A stretch of 19,577 nt of DNA from JAADDG01 sp964450755 (lineage in GTDB: Bacteria > Campylobacterota > Campylobacteria > Campylobacterales > JAADDG01). Under the pieces are notes generated by a model. The model saw only the letters and a program-made list of their open reading frames with translations, had not been told where the DNA came from and did not search any database. This document shows, piece by piece, positions 7,840-15,322 of the stretch (its first letter is position 1; each line of letters opens with the position of its first letter). The DNA lies in assembly GCA_964450755.1 (NCBI GenBank), contig CAYVDJ010000044.1:1-19577 (forward strand). The letters run 5' to 3'. A program made the position numbers and the translations under genes.

Positions 7840-8735
7840 ATATTATGAAATTATATTTTTAATCTATTTAAAATATCAACTGCTTCCATATCAAATTTGG
7901 AAAATGCAAACCATTTTTTACCCAAATCTTTAAGACTTGCACCAAAATGATATACATTTTTATTGTCAATGATTATAAATCTGTCGTGTGCAGAGTTAAA
8001 TCGTTTAATGCTAATAGGTTTATATTGAGCATTATATTTTTTTAAATCCAGTTTTAATTGTTTTAAAATATTTTTAGTAAAAATTGTTACTTCAACTCTT
8101 TGATTTTTACTAAACAGAGTCAAAACGCTATCATCTACATAATTATCAATTAACACTATTGACTTTTGGGCAGATTTAATCAAATCCGCAACAAAAACAT
8201 AAGCATCAAAAATTTGTCCGTCATAAAATATACCTTGCTTGGGTTTTACTTCATTACTTTCAATAGCTTTAAAAACCTTTTCAAAATTCTCATCATGCTG
8301 TAATAACTTTTGTTCTATATAGTCAAATTTCTGAAAAATAACAGCATTTGCCATCAAAAATTTTCGCATTTTTGCAAAAGCTCTGAAAATTGAAATATTG
8401 ACATTAATGGCTATTTTACTTGTTAATACTGATGAAAGCATTGAAACACCCTGCTCTGTAAAAGCATAAGGTTTAGCACCACCAAGATGCTTTTTTGAAG
8501 GTATCACATTTTGTGATACCATAAGATTAATCTCTTCATCGTTTAATTCAAACATAAAATCTTCTGGAAATCTGCCTATATTCCTCTTGACTGCCTGTTT
8601 TAACGCTCTTGTTTCTACCTGATACAATTCCGCCAAATCTCTATCCAGCATTACCTGTTGGTTACGCAATGTAATAATTTTATGCTGTATATATTGCTCA
8701 TTGATAATTAATTCACCCATCGTTTACTTTAATCA
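7840..8735 (-). mobile_element. Putative single-gene inserted cassette carrying an ORF6N gene
   Basis: This is the unique 896 bp between the two 43-bp repeats. It contains one gene and almost nothing else. Removing the cassette plus one repeat copy would rejoin the response regulator and gmhA tail to tail with overlapping stop codons, a likely ancestral layout. No transposase or integrase is encoded, and no terminal inverted repeats are visible at its ends. The duplication is longer than usual transposon target-site duplications and resembles an attachment-site duplication or a recombination scar. That it was inserted is inferred from the repeat structure; the mechanism is unknown. Confidence 0.6.
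7851..8720 (-). CDS. ORF6N domain protein with C-terminal PLD-like domain
   Basis: The N-terminal part of this 289-residue protein (about 12-105) is a phage-type ORF6N DNA-binding domain: QQVMLDRDLAELYQVETRAL, KRNIGRFPEDFMFELN and AFTEQGVSMLSSVL. A helical linker (115-160) leads to a C-terminal domain at about 165-285 with IVLIDNYVDDSVL and HDRFIIID (H245 to D252). The latter looks like a single phospholipase-D-like half-site (H-x-[KR]-x4-D). Stand-alone proteins with this layout are widespread accessory genes of unproven function, and ORF6N domains also occur in phage antirepressors. The ATG at 8720 is the only start available because an in-frame TAA lies just upstream. The ribosome binding site is weak, and an AGGAG sits about 18 bases away. 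It follows gmhA by 22 bases on the same strand and may ride on that transcript. Confidence 0.88.
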   Translation of the reverse strand: MGELIINEQYIQHKIITLRNQQVMLDRDLAELYQVETRALKQAVKRNIGRFPEDFMFELNDEEINLMVSQNVIPSKKHLGGAKPYAFTEQGVSMLSSVLTSKIAINVNISIFRAFAKMRKFLMANAVIFQKFDYIEQKLLQHDENFEKVFKAIESNEVKPKQGIFYDGQIFDAYVFVADLIKSAQKSIVLIDNYVDDSVLTLFSKNQRVEVTIFTKNILKQLKLDLKKYNAQYKPISIKRFNSAHDRFIIIDNKNVYHFGASLKDLGKKWFAFSKFDMEAVDILNRLKI

Positions 8736-8778
8736 AAATCTCCTAAAAGGCATCATCTATCGCCTGAGCGATGATGTG
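8736..8778. repeat. Right copy (B) of a 43-bp perfect direct repeat
   Basis: This copy is identical to 7797-7839. It covers the true last 12 codons and stop of gmhA (minus strand) plus a few bases beyond. The sequence continues from it into gmhA, so this copy is the native one with respect to gmhA, while copy A is native with respect to the response regulator if it was once contiguous. Confidence 0.95.
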
Positions 8779-9315
8779 CCCTATCATTATATGCATCTCC
8801 TGAATTCTTGCCGTATCAAAGGATGGAACTATGATGTTCAGATCACATACCTTTCCCATTTTTCCACCCTCTTTTCCACTGAGACCGATTGTTTTACAGC
8901 CCATCTTTTTACCCTCATACAAAGCTCTTATAACATTCTCACTGTTTCCGCTTGTAGAGATTCCAAGCAGCATATCCCCCTCTTTTGCAAGAGCTTCCAC
9001 CTGCCTTTGAAAAACATACTCATAACCGTAATCATTGCCTATCGCCGTAAGTGCGGAAGTATCGGTGGTCAAAGCTATCGCCGGTAGGGCTTTTCTCTCT
9101 TTTTTGTATCTTCCGGTAAGTTCTGCGGCTATATGCTGTGCGTCGGCGGCACTTCCTCCGTTTCCAAAGATCAGTATCTTGTCTCCTCTTACTACCGTCT
9201 CAGCCGCTATCATACATGCCGTATAGATATAACTTTGCAAAGTATCATAACTCTCCTGCACCACTTTTTGATGCTCTTGCATCTGTGTCTGGATCATACC
9301 CATAAGTTCCATCAT
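8743..9315 (-). CDS. gmhA: Phosphoheptose isomerase (sedoheptulose 7-phosphate isomerase)
   Basis: GmhA catalyses the first step of ADP-heptose synthesis: sedoheptulose 7-phosphate to D-glycero-D-manno-heptose 7-phosphate, in the cytoplasm. The 190 residues match the family length. The SIS domain shows FGNGGSAADAQHIAAELTGR with zinc and catalytic residues H61 and E65, ISTSGNSENV (119-128) for phosphate binding, and Q172 and H180 in the C-terminal helix. The ATG at 9315 overlaps the hldE stop by 4 bases; a second ATG follows immediately (MMELMG), so the start may be one codon later. The stop lies inside repeat copy B. Confidence 0.96.
   Translation of the reverse strand: MMELMGMIQTQMQEHQKVVQESYDTLQSYIYTACMIAAETVVRGDKILIFGNGGSAADAQHIAAELTGRYKKERKALPAIALTTDTSALTAIGNDYGYEYVFQRQVEALAKEGDMLLGISTSGNSENVIRALYEGKKMGCKTIGLSGKEGGKMGKVCDLNIIVPSFDTARIQEMHIMIGHIIAQAIDDAF
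8749..8780 (-). terminator. Bulged hairpin with short T run at the gmhA 3' end (weak terminator candidate)
   Basis: The arms GGCA-t-CATC-t-ATCGC and GCGAT-GATG-TGCC pair over 13 bp with two single-base bulges around a CTGA loop. Read on the minus strand, the stem is followed by TTTTAGG and it lies inside the gmhA coding end. Copy A at 7810-7839 keeps 11 of the 13 pairs and the same TTTT, placing it downstream of the ORF6N gene. It could terminate or attenuate the heptose transcript, or be a recombination site. The T run is short, so the terminator call is tentative. Confidence 0.4.
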
Positions 9316-10727
9316 CTGCTTTTAACCTTTTCTATGATTTTGGTTGTACTTTTCCCCTCCACAAAATTCACAAGTCTAACCTCTTTTGCTATATCTCTTC
9401 CTACAACCTCTTTATCTTTGTAATCTTCGCCTTTTACCAAAATATCGGGTTTTATACTTTTAATCAACTCATAGGGAGTATCATCTTCAAACCCCACAAC
9501 AAAATCAACACACTCCAACGCCGAAAGTATATAGGCTCTGTCTTCAAAAGAGTTCACAGGACGGCTCTCTCCTTTGAGCCTTTTGACAGATTCATCAGAA
9601 TTTAATCCCACTATCAAAACATCCCCAAAACTCTTGGCAATTTGCAGATATTTTACATGTCCGCTGTGAAGGATATCAAAACAGCCGTTTGTAAAGATGA
9701 TTTTCTGTCTGGAATTTTGAATGATTTTGACAATCTCCTCTTTGGTAACGATCTTGCCGCCACTCTCATAAGAGTGGAGAGACTGATTGTATCTTATGAT
9801 CTCATCGATAGAGGCTGTTGCGCTTCCTATCTTGCCTACAACCACAGCAGCAGCCGAATTTGCAAAAGAGGCGCTCTCTTTTATATCAAAACCGCATGAC
9901 AAAGCATATCCAAAAGCCGCCAAAACAGTATCTCCGGCACCCGTAACATCATAAACCTCTTTTGCAACGGTAGGGATTTTTATAAGTCCTTCTCCAAAAA
10001 TCGCCATCCCCTCTTCCGAAAGCGTAATAACGGCAAAATCAAGTTCAAGTTCGTTTCTCAGCCTAAAACCCGCCTCTTTCAAAGAGTTTTCATCTTTTAT
10101 ATCTATTTTGGTTGCGATAGATGCCTCTTTTTTATTCGGAGTGATCAAAAACGCACCTTTATATTTGCTGTAATCATTGCCTTTTGGATCAACAAATACT
10201 TTTATCCCTTTCCCTCTTGCACTTTTGATAATCTTTTTTGTAAGTGTATCGGTCAAAACACCTTTGCCGTAATCGGAAAGCAAAATCGCATCATACTCAA
10301 AAATAATTTTTTCAAACCGGTTGATAATCTTATCCTGACTCTCTTTGTCTATATCATCTTTGCTTTCTCTGTCCACTCTTGCAATCTGCTGATGAAGCGC
10401 TATTATACGGCTCTTCTTACTTGTTTTCCTGTCTTTTTTTGTAAAAAGCCCCTCATCCTTGACACCTTTTTTTATAAACTGCTCTTTTATATATCTGGCA
10501 TTATCATCCTCTCCCAACACACTCATAACACCGACTTTTGCCCCGAAAGAGAGAAGATTGTTTATAACATTTCCGGCTCCGCCCAAAGTTTTGCTCTCTT
10601 TGTATATATCCACTATCTGTACCGGCGCTTCGGGTGAAATCCGCTCACAGTTCCCCCACAGATAGTGATCGATCATCAAATCGCCGATGACTAAAATCTT
10701 GGGAGTTTTTTCTAAAAGCCTTTCCAT
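9312..10727 (-). CDS. hldE: Bifunctional heptose-7-phosphate kinase / heptose-1-phosphate adenylyltransferase
   Basis: The 471 residues hold both activities on one chain. The N-terminal ribokinase-like kinase (1 to about 315) has IGDLMIDHYLWG, GGAGNVINNL and the anion-hole motif DVTGAGD with catalytic D266. The C-terminal cytidylyltransferase-like domain (about 340-471) has TNGCFDILHSGH with the HxGH signature at 354-357. The kinase phosphorylates the heptose at C1, and the second domain adds AMP after GmhB removes the C7 phosphate. The ATG directly follows the hldD stop (TAAATG) with no clear ribosome binding site, so translational coupling is likely. Confidence 0.96.
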   Translation of the reverse strand: MERLLEKTPKILVIGDLMIDHYLWGNCERISPEAPVQIVDIYKESKTLGGAGNVINNLLSFGAKVGVMSVLGEDDNARYIKEQFIKKGVKDEGLFTKKDRKTSKKSRIIALHQQIARVDRESKDDIDKESQDKIINRFEKIIFEYDAILLSDYGKGVLTDTLTKKIIKSARGKGIKVFVDPKGNDYSKYKGAFLITPNKKEASIATKIDIKDENSLKEAGFRLRNELELDFAVITLSEEGMAIFGEGLIKIPTVAKEVYDVTGAGDTVLAAFGYALSCGFDIKESASFANSAAAVVVGKIGSATASIDEIIRYNQSLHSYESGGKIVTKEEIVKIIQNSRQKIIFTNGCFDILHSGHVKYLQIAKSFGDVLIVGLNSDESVKRLKGESRPVNSFEDRAYILSALECVDFVVGFEDDTPYELIKSIKPDILVKGEDYKDKEVVGRDIAKEVRLVNFVEGKSTTKIIEKVKSR

Positions 10728-11738
10728 TTACAAAACTTCGTTTTTATATATTTCTTTGATATAAGGCAGATAATCTTTGATACCCTCTTCCAAAGAAAAA
10801 TTGGGTTTATAATCAAGATATTTTATACTGTCTTCTATATCCGCCTGAGTAAAAGTCTGATACGCTTTTTTGTCATAAGGATTTTCAAAATAATCATTTC
10901 CAAGATCAACACCTGTCTCTTTTTGCAAAATATCGGCAATATCCTGAAAACTTCTGGCAATACCCGTTCCCACATTGTAAACACCGCTCTTTTTGGCATC
11001 AAGCGCTTTGATATTTGCCTGAATAACATCTTCTATATAAACAAAATCACGAAGTATTTTATCAGAACCGTAAAAGAGTCTTGGAGCTTTGTTAGAAAGT
11101 ATCTGAAGACCAAGTTGTAAAACCATCGAGGCGGTTTTGTTTTTGAAATACTCTCTTCTTCCGTAAACATTGAAATATCTAAGACCTACAATCGTAAGAT
11201 GCGGATATCTTTTTATATACTCATAAGAGAGATTATCCATCATCAGTTTTGAAAATCCGTAAACATTTCCCGGACTCTCACGCCCTACTCTTTGGGGAGA
11301 AGGAGCATCTCCGTAAGTGGCTCCGCTTGAAGCATAAATCATTTTTGCATGGGAAGACACCGCCATATCAAGAAGATCTTTAAAAGCATTGACATTGGTT
11401 TTTATCATAATTGCCTGATCTTTTACGGTGGTATCGGAAATTGCAGCTTCATGAAAGATAAAATCAAACTTATAAGAAGCAAGTTCTTCAAGAAGAGATT
11501 TATCGTTGATATCTCCTGAGATGACCTCACCTTTAAAACCCGAAAGATTCTTAAAATGACCGAAACTTTTCAGATTGCCGTTGGAAAAAGTCTCTTCATC
11601 TCTGAATCTGTCTAAAACTACGATTTTACTCTCTGGATGATTTTTTTGAAAATAAAAAGCAAGATTGCTTCCTATGAATCCCGCCCCTCCGGTAATCAGA
11701 ATTTTTTTACCGGAAAAAGAATTATCGGTATATTTCAT
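10728..11738 (-). CDS. hldD: ADP-L-glycero-D-manno-heptose 6-epimerase
   Basis: This 336-residue extended short-chain dehydrogenase carries out the last step, epimerisation at C6 to give ADP-L-glycero-beta-D-manno-heptose, the donor for the lipopolysaccharide inner core. The NAD(P)-binding TGGAGFIGSN (16-25), YASSGATYG (135-143) and the catalytic Y160-x3-K164 of VYGFSK are all present. LRYFNVYGRRE is typical of HldD. The start ATG has GAGG a few bases upstream, and 20 bases separate it from the gmhB stop. Confidence 0.95.
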   Translation of the reverse strand: MKYTDNSFSGKKILITGGAGFIGSNLAFYFQKNHPESKIVVLDRFRDEETFSNGNLKSFGHFKNLSGFKGEVISGDINDKSLLEELASYKFDFIFHEAAISDTTVKDQAIMIKTNVNAFKDLLDMAVSSHAKMIYASSGATYGDAPSPQRVGRESPGNVYGFSKLMMDNLSYEYIKRYPHLTIVGLRYFNVYGRREYFKNKTASMVLQLGLQILSNKAPRLFYGSDKILRDFVYIEDVIQANIKALDAKKSGVYNVGTGIARSFQDIADILQKETGVDLGNDYFENPYDKKAYQTFTQADIEDSIKYLDYKPNFSLEEGIKDYLPYIKEIYKNEVL

Positions 11739-11758
11739 TTATTTCGCCTCTTTGAAGG

Positions 11759-12280
11759 TTATTTTATGAGGCGTATTGTATCAAAAATATTATTAACTAT
11801 ATATTTTGCTTTCTCATCTCTAACCCAACAGTCGGCTATCAGGATAGTATTATTTATACCGGCATTGACAGCCGCTTCGATATCGGAGTGTTTGTCTCCT
11901 ATCATCCATGAATTTTCTTTGTCTATTTCATACTCTTTAAAAGCCTTGTCAAACATTCCGGGATTTGGTTTTCTGCATATACATTTCTCTTCGGGACTGT
12001 GGGGACAAAAATAGACCTTTTGGATATGAACCTTCTCCTTCTTCAATTTTTTCAACATCCATTTTGTCAAAATATCAAAATCCTCTTTTGTATAATAACC
12101 TCTGCCGATTCCGGATTGATTTGTTACTATAAAAAGTAAAAAACCCTCTTTTTGAAAAATTCTGAGTGTTTCAAAAATATCTGCAACAAATCTGAAATCC
12201 TCTATTTTGTTGACATATCCTCTGTCATGATTTATAACTCCGTCTCTGTCCAAAAAAATTGCTTTTCTTTTCTTATTCAA
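11759..12280 (-). CDS. gmhB: D-glycero-beta-D-manno-heptose-1,7-bisphosphate 7-phosphatase
   Basis: This 173-residue HAD-family phosphatase removes the C7 phosphate between the two HldE steps. The nucleophile motif is FLDRDGVIN (D11, D13). Motif II is IVTNQSGIGRG and the acidic motif is MIGDKHSDIEAA. The zinc-binding loop C92-P-H94-x5-C100-x-C102 is characteristic of GmhB-type HAD phosphatases. The start is a TTG overlapping the TGA of the upstream TPR gene (TTGA), with GGGAG just before it. It is the second gene of the minus-strand operon. Confidence 0.94.
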   Translation of the reverse strand: MNKKRKAIFLDRDGVINHDRGYVNKIEDFRFVADIFETLRIFQKEGFLLFIVTNQSGIGRGYYTKEDFDILTKWMLKKLKKEKVHIQKVYFCPHSPEEKCICRKPNPGMFDKAFKEYEIDKENSWMIGDKHSDIEAAVNAGINNTILIADCWVRDEKAKYIVNNIFDTIRLIK

Positions 12281-13020
12281 TTAGTCTCCCGCCTCAAATC
12301 ATTTAGAAAATAATTATACTCTTCTTTACTCTCAAAACCCTTAATTCCTCTCTTTTGTAAAATTTTTTTTGCTTTTTGAAAGTATTTAAGCGCTTTTTTC
12401 AGATCATCCAATTCATTTTTTAATATTTTAGCCAGATAATAATTTGCATAAAAATTATCTTCATCCAATTTCAAAGCGGTAATGAGGTGCTCTATTGCAC
12501 TGTATGTTTGCGACATATTGTATAAAGACAAAGCTGTATATATATGGATTTTAGTCTGATTTTCATCCAATTTCAAGCTTTTTTTATAAGCTGCGGCAGC
12601 CTCACTGAATATTCCCATATCAAAATAATCATCTCCAAGTTTATTCCAAAGTTTGGGATCGTTTTTTTTGATAGCATGCTCTTTCAATCTGCTGAATTTC
12701 AAAGCAATATCCAAAATTTTGGATATACTCTTTTTTTCCACATAGGAGGAGTCAAGCTCATAAGCTCTTCTTAAAAGATCAAAACCTTTGCTAACTTTAT
12801 TGTTTTTTAGATAGATATTAGCCAATTTCACCAGACATTGGATATTACCCGGTTCCTCTCTTACAATTTTTTCCAAGAATGATTGAGATTCTGAAATATT
12901 TTCATTACTTTCAAACAGATATTCACGACATACGGCATAATCACCATTTTTGGAATAAAGAGGTGTGATATTAAAAAAGTAAAAAGAAACCAAAAGAAAA
13001 ATAAAATATTTTTTACTCAT
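12277..13020 (-). CDS. Exported tetratricopeptide-repeat protein at the head of the heptose operon
   Basis: The 247 residues begin with a signal-peptide-like segment (KKYFIFLLVSFYFFNITPLYS, cleavage around 23), followed by several TPR helical pairs. Clear ones are near 61-90, 124-152 (LWNKLGDDYFDMGIFSEAAA), 157-186 and 190-222. TPRs are protein-protein interaction scaffolds, so the protein is probably periplasmic. It is co-directional with the heptose genes and overlaps gmhB by 4 bases. This suggests a shared transcript, but no direct link to heptose or lipopolysaccharide synthesis can be read from the sequence. No lipobox was seen. Confidence 0.85.
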   Translation of the reverse strand: MSKKYFIFLLVSFYFFNITPLYSKNGDYAVCREYLFESNENISESQSFLEKIVREEPGNIQCLVKLANIYLKNNKVSKGFDLLRRAYELDSSYVEKKSISKILDIALKFSRLKEHAIKKNDPKLWNKLGDDYFDMGIFSEAAAAYKKSLKLDENQTKIHIYTALSLYNMSQTYSAIEHLITALKLDEDNFYANYYLAKILKNELDDLKKALKYFQKAKKILQKRGIKGFESKEEYNYFLNDLRRETN

Positions 13021-13069
13021 TTTTTTATCTATCCATTTTTATAAAAAATTCATTTTTCACACTATCGAC

Positions 13070-13075
13070 ATTATA
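13070..13075 (-). promoter_or_regulatory. Predicted -10 box of the TPR-heptose operon
   Basis: TATAAT reads on the minus strand at 13075-13070, about 50 bases before the TPR start codon. It lies in the AT-rich divergent spacer 13021-13181. No convincing -35 is visible, which is common in Campylobacterota. It is the only good candidate upstream of the five co-directional genes. Confidence 0.5.
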
Positions 13076-13146
13076 GTATATCTAATTTATATATTATTTG
13101 ATAAAAATTTTTTATTGCAATTCATAAGGATTTTTAAAGACATATT

Positions 13147-13155
13147 TGTTATAAT
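13147..13155 (+). promoter_or_regulatory. Predicted extended -10 promoter of the cytochrome c gene
   Basis: TGTTATAAT forms a perfect extended -10 about 27 bases before the ATG. The leader would be short and holds a strong AGGAGG ribosome binding site. The two -10 boxes in this 161-bp spacer lie back to back, about 75 bp apart, on opposite strands. Confidence 0.65.
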
Positions 13156-13181
13156 TTCGACACAAATTTTTAGGAGGATAT

Positions 13182-13481
13182 ATGAAAAAATTAACATTAG
13201 CATTACTATTTGCAGGTGCAACAGCTCTTATGGCAGCTGACGGTGCAGCACTTTATAAAAAATGCGCAGGGTGCCACGGACCAAAAGGTGAAAAAAAAGC
13301 TCTTGGAAAATCTGAAGTTATTCAAGGATGGGACGCTGCAAAAACCGAAGAGGCTTTAAAAGGCTATAAAGCAGGTACTTTAAACAAACACGGAATGGGT
13401 GGATTGATGAAAGGTCAAGTAGCTGCTATGGATGATGCGGCTATCAAAGCTGTTTCTGAGTATATTCACGGTTTAAAATAA
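13182..13481 (+). CDS. Small periplasmic class I cytochrome c (c553-like)
   Basis: The 99 residues comprise a signal peptide (MKKLTLALLFAGATALMA, cleavage near 18) and a mature domain of about 80 residues. One haem c motif, C28-A-G-C31-H32, is present, and M72 or M76 (GMGGLMKG) is the likely distal ligand. Such c553-type proteins carry single electrons in the periplasm between bc1-type complexes or dehydrogenases and terminal oxidases or reductases. An AGGAGG site sits just before the ATG, and the gene has its own promoter and terminator, so it is probably monocistronic and well expressed. C. jejuni has a similar cytochrome next to its heptose genes (recalled, Cj1153). Confidence 0.93.
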   Translation: MKKLTLALLFAGATALMAADGAALYKKCAGCHGPKGEKKALGKSEVIQGWDAAKTEEALKGYKAGTLNKHGMGGLMKGQVAAMDDAAIKAVSEYIHGLK

Positions 13482-13488
13482 TTTCAAT

Positions 13489-13518
13489 ATAAACGAATCG
13501 GTTTACCGATTCGTTTAT
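13489..13518 (+). terminator. Rho-independent terminator after the cytochrome gene
   Basis: A perfect 13-bp inverted repeat (ATAAACGAATCGG / CCGATTCGTTTAT) surrounds a 4-base loop, 7 bases after the stop codon, followed by a CTCTTTAC tail. The stem is strong but the T run is poor, so termination efficiency is uncertain. On the minus strand the stem also ends in an AT-rich stretch. Confidence 0.75.
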
Positions 13519-13565
13519 CTCTTTACAAGACTGTCAAAATACAATATATTTTCTATCCACTCTTA

Positions 13566-13928
13566 TTGGCAATACTGGAATTTTTTGAAGCCTATTGGCA
13601 AAAAGGTAACACTTTTAAAGAGTATATAGAAAATTTATTAAATATTTATAAAAATAATATAATTATCTTTTTTACTTTACATTCGACATTTTATTATGTT
13701 ATATTTATAGAAATACTTTTCAACAAGTTCAATTTTTTACTTAATATTATCGTTTTACTGAAACTTTTGGATATTGTATTTAAAATTACACTGCTTGAGA
13801 AATTGAAAAAAGGAAAAGATTTAGGATTCTATTTAGTTTTACTAAAAGAAAATTTTGAAATACCGATATACATGAAATATTTTGGAGTTTTACTCTATCC
13901 GATATTATTATATTTCTCACTTAATTAA
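13566..13928 (+). CDS. Small hypothetical membrane protein
   Basis: I do not recognise a family. The frame gives 120 residues, very rich in Ile, Leu, Phe and Lys, with three hydrophobic segments at about 33-51, 55-77 and 101-119, so an inner-membrane protein is likely. The TTG start at 13566 is a guess: no ribosome binding site precedes it, the frame is open further upstream, and the only in-frame ATG is very late (about 13870). It sits between the cytochrome terminator and rho on the same strand. The codon use is like that of its neighbours. It could also be a decayed gene. Confidence 0.55.
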   Translation: MAILEFFEAYWQKGNTFKEYIENLLNIYKNNIIIFFTLHSTFYYVIFIEILFNKFNFLLNIIVLLKLLDIVFKITLLEKLKKGKDLGFYLVLLKENFEIPIYMKYFGVLLYPILLYFSLN

Positions 13929-13996
13929 CAAAATAAAAAGGGCGACACACTGCACCAAAAATTAAATCTACAAAAAACCGCATTAAAGAAGGGAAC

Positions 13997-15322
13997 ATGA
14001 GCGAAAGTACCAAACACAAAAACAACAATCACAAACATACAACAAAGAACAGGACACATATACCTGTAGAAGGTTATAAAATAGAGGATTTAAGAGAAAA
14101 AGCCATTGATGATCTTATTCGCATAGCCACGGATCTCGGCGTTGAAAATCCAAACGAATTAAAAAGACAAGACCTTATATTTGAAATTTTAAAATCACAG
14201 GTAAACAAAGGCGGCTATATACTTTTTACCGGCATTTTAGAGATTATGCCTGACGGTTACGGCTTTTTGAGGGCAATGGATGCCAATTTTTCAAACAGTT
14301 CAAACGATGCCTATGTAAGCAGTACACAAATAAGAAAATTTGCCCTGCGTACCGGTGATATCGTAACAGGACAGGTCAGACCTCCAAAGGAGCAGGAGAG
14401 ATATTGCGCTCTTTTGAAGATAGAAGCCATAAACTATCTGCCTGTCAAAGATACAAGAAACCGCCCTCTTTTTGACAACCTCACACCGCTTTATCCTACC
14501 GAAAAAATAAAACTCGAATATGAACCGACAAAACTTACAGGAAGAGTTCTTGATCTCTTCGTTCCTATCGGAAAAGGACAAAGAGGTTTGATCGTAGCTC
14601 CTCCAAGAAGCGGTAAAACAGAGCTGATGAAAGAGTTGGCACACGGTATAACAAGAAATCATCCTGAAGTTGAGTTGATCGTCTTGCTTGTTGATGAGAG
14701 ACCGGAAGAAGTTACGGATATGCAAAGAAGCGTAAAAGGAGAAGTTTACAGTTCAACTTTTGATCTCCCCGCCCAAAATCATGTCAGAGTTGCCAAACTT
14801 GTCATAGAAAAAGCAAAAAGAAGAGTGGAACTTGGAAAAGATGTCGTAATCTTGTTGGACTCCATAACAAGACTTGCAAGAGCATACAACACAGTAACTC
14901 CTTCAAGCGGAAAAGTTTTAAGCGGCGGTGTTGATGCAAACGCTCTTCACAAACCAAAAAGATTTTTCGGAGCGGCAAGAAACATAGAAGAAGGCGGAAG
15001 TTTGAGTATCATCGCAACGGCTTTGATAGAGACAGGAAGCAGAATGGATGAGGTTATCTTTGAAGAGTTCAAAGGAACCGGAAACAGCGAAATAGTTTTA
15101 TCAAGGCATATCTCCGACAGAAGAATATATCCTGCCATCGATATTTTAAAATCCGGAACAAGAAAAGAAGAACTTCTCTTAAGTCCTGATGAACTGCCAA
15201 GAATATGGGCTTTGAGAACAGCAATCTCACAAATGGACGATGTAGAGGCTTTGAAATTTTTATACTCCAAAATGCTTAAGACCAAAAGTAACGAAGAACT
15301 TCTTTCTATCATGAATGACTGA
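13997..15322 (+). CDS. rho: Transcription termination factor Rho
   Basis: Rho is a hexameric RNA-dependent ATPase that ends untranslated transcripts. The 441 residues show a short basic, Asn/His-rich N-terminal extension (1-22) and the Rho N-terminal helical domain. The RNA-binding cold-shock fold (about 75-150) contains DGYGFLR. The ATPase has Walker A PPRSGKT (202-208), LLVDERPEEVTDMQR, Walker B VVILLDSITRLARA, the Q/R-loop region with GGSLSIIATALIETGSRMD, and DRRIYPAIDI. AAGGGA lies just before the ATG. The stop shares one base with the murI start (TGATG), so the two are coupled. Confidence 0.97.
   Translation: MSESTKHKNNNHKHTTKNRTHIPVEGYKIEDLREKAIDDLIRIATDLGVENPNELKRQDLIFEILKSQVNKGGYILFTGILEIMPDGYGFLRAMDANFSNSSNDAYVSSTQIRKFALRTGDIVTGQVRPPKEQERYCALLKIEAINYLPVKDTRNRPLFDNLTPLYPTEKIKLEYEPTKLTGRVLDLFVPIGKGQRGLIVAPPRSGKTELMKELAHGITRNHPEVELIVLLVDERPEEVTDMQRSVKGEVYSSTFDLPAQNHVRVAKLVIEKAKRRVELGKDVVILLDSITRLARAYNTVTPSSGKVLSGGVDANALHKPKRFFGAARNIEEGGSLSIIATALIETGSRMDEVIFEEFKGTGNSEIVLSRHISDRRIYPAIDILKSGTRKEELLLSPDELPRIWALRTAISQMDDVEALKFLYSKMLKTKSNEELLSIMND

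Noticed and set aside
7840..8735. An insertion sequence or integron cassette proper
   Set aside because: No transposase, integrase or terminal inverted repeats are present, and the canonical attC end sequences are not recognisable. It is kept only as a putative cassette of unknown mechanism.
8701..9423. Plus-strand open frames of 63-128 codons opposite gmhA and the start of hldE
   Set aside because: They lie antisense to genes with strong family motifs and show no motifs of their own.
13489..13518. Perfect 13-bp palindrome as a regulator operator
   Set aside because: Its position 7 bases after the cytochrome stop and its hairpin geometry with a 4-base loop fit a terminator better than a protein-binding site.
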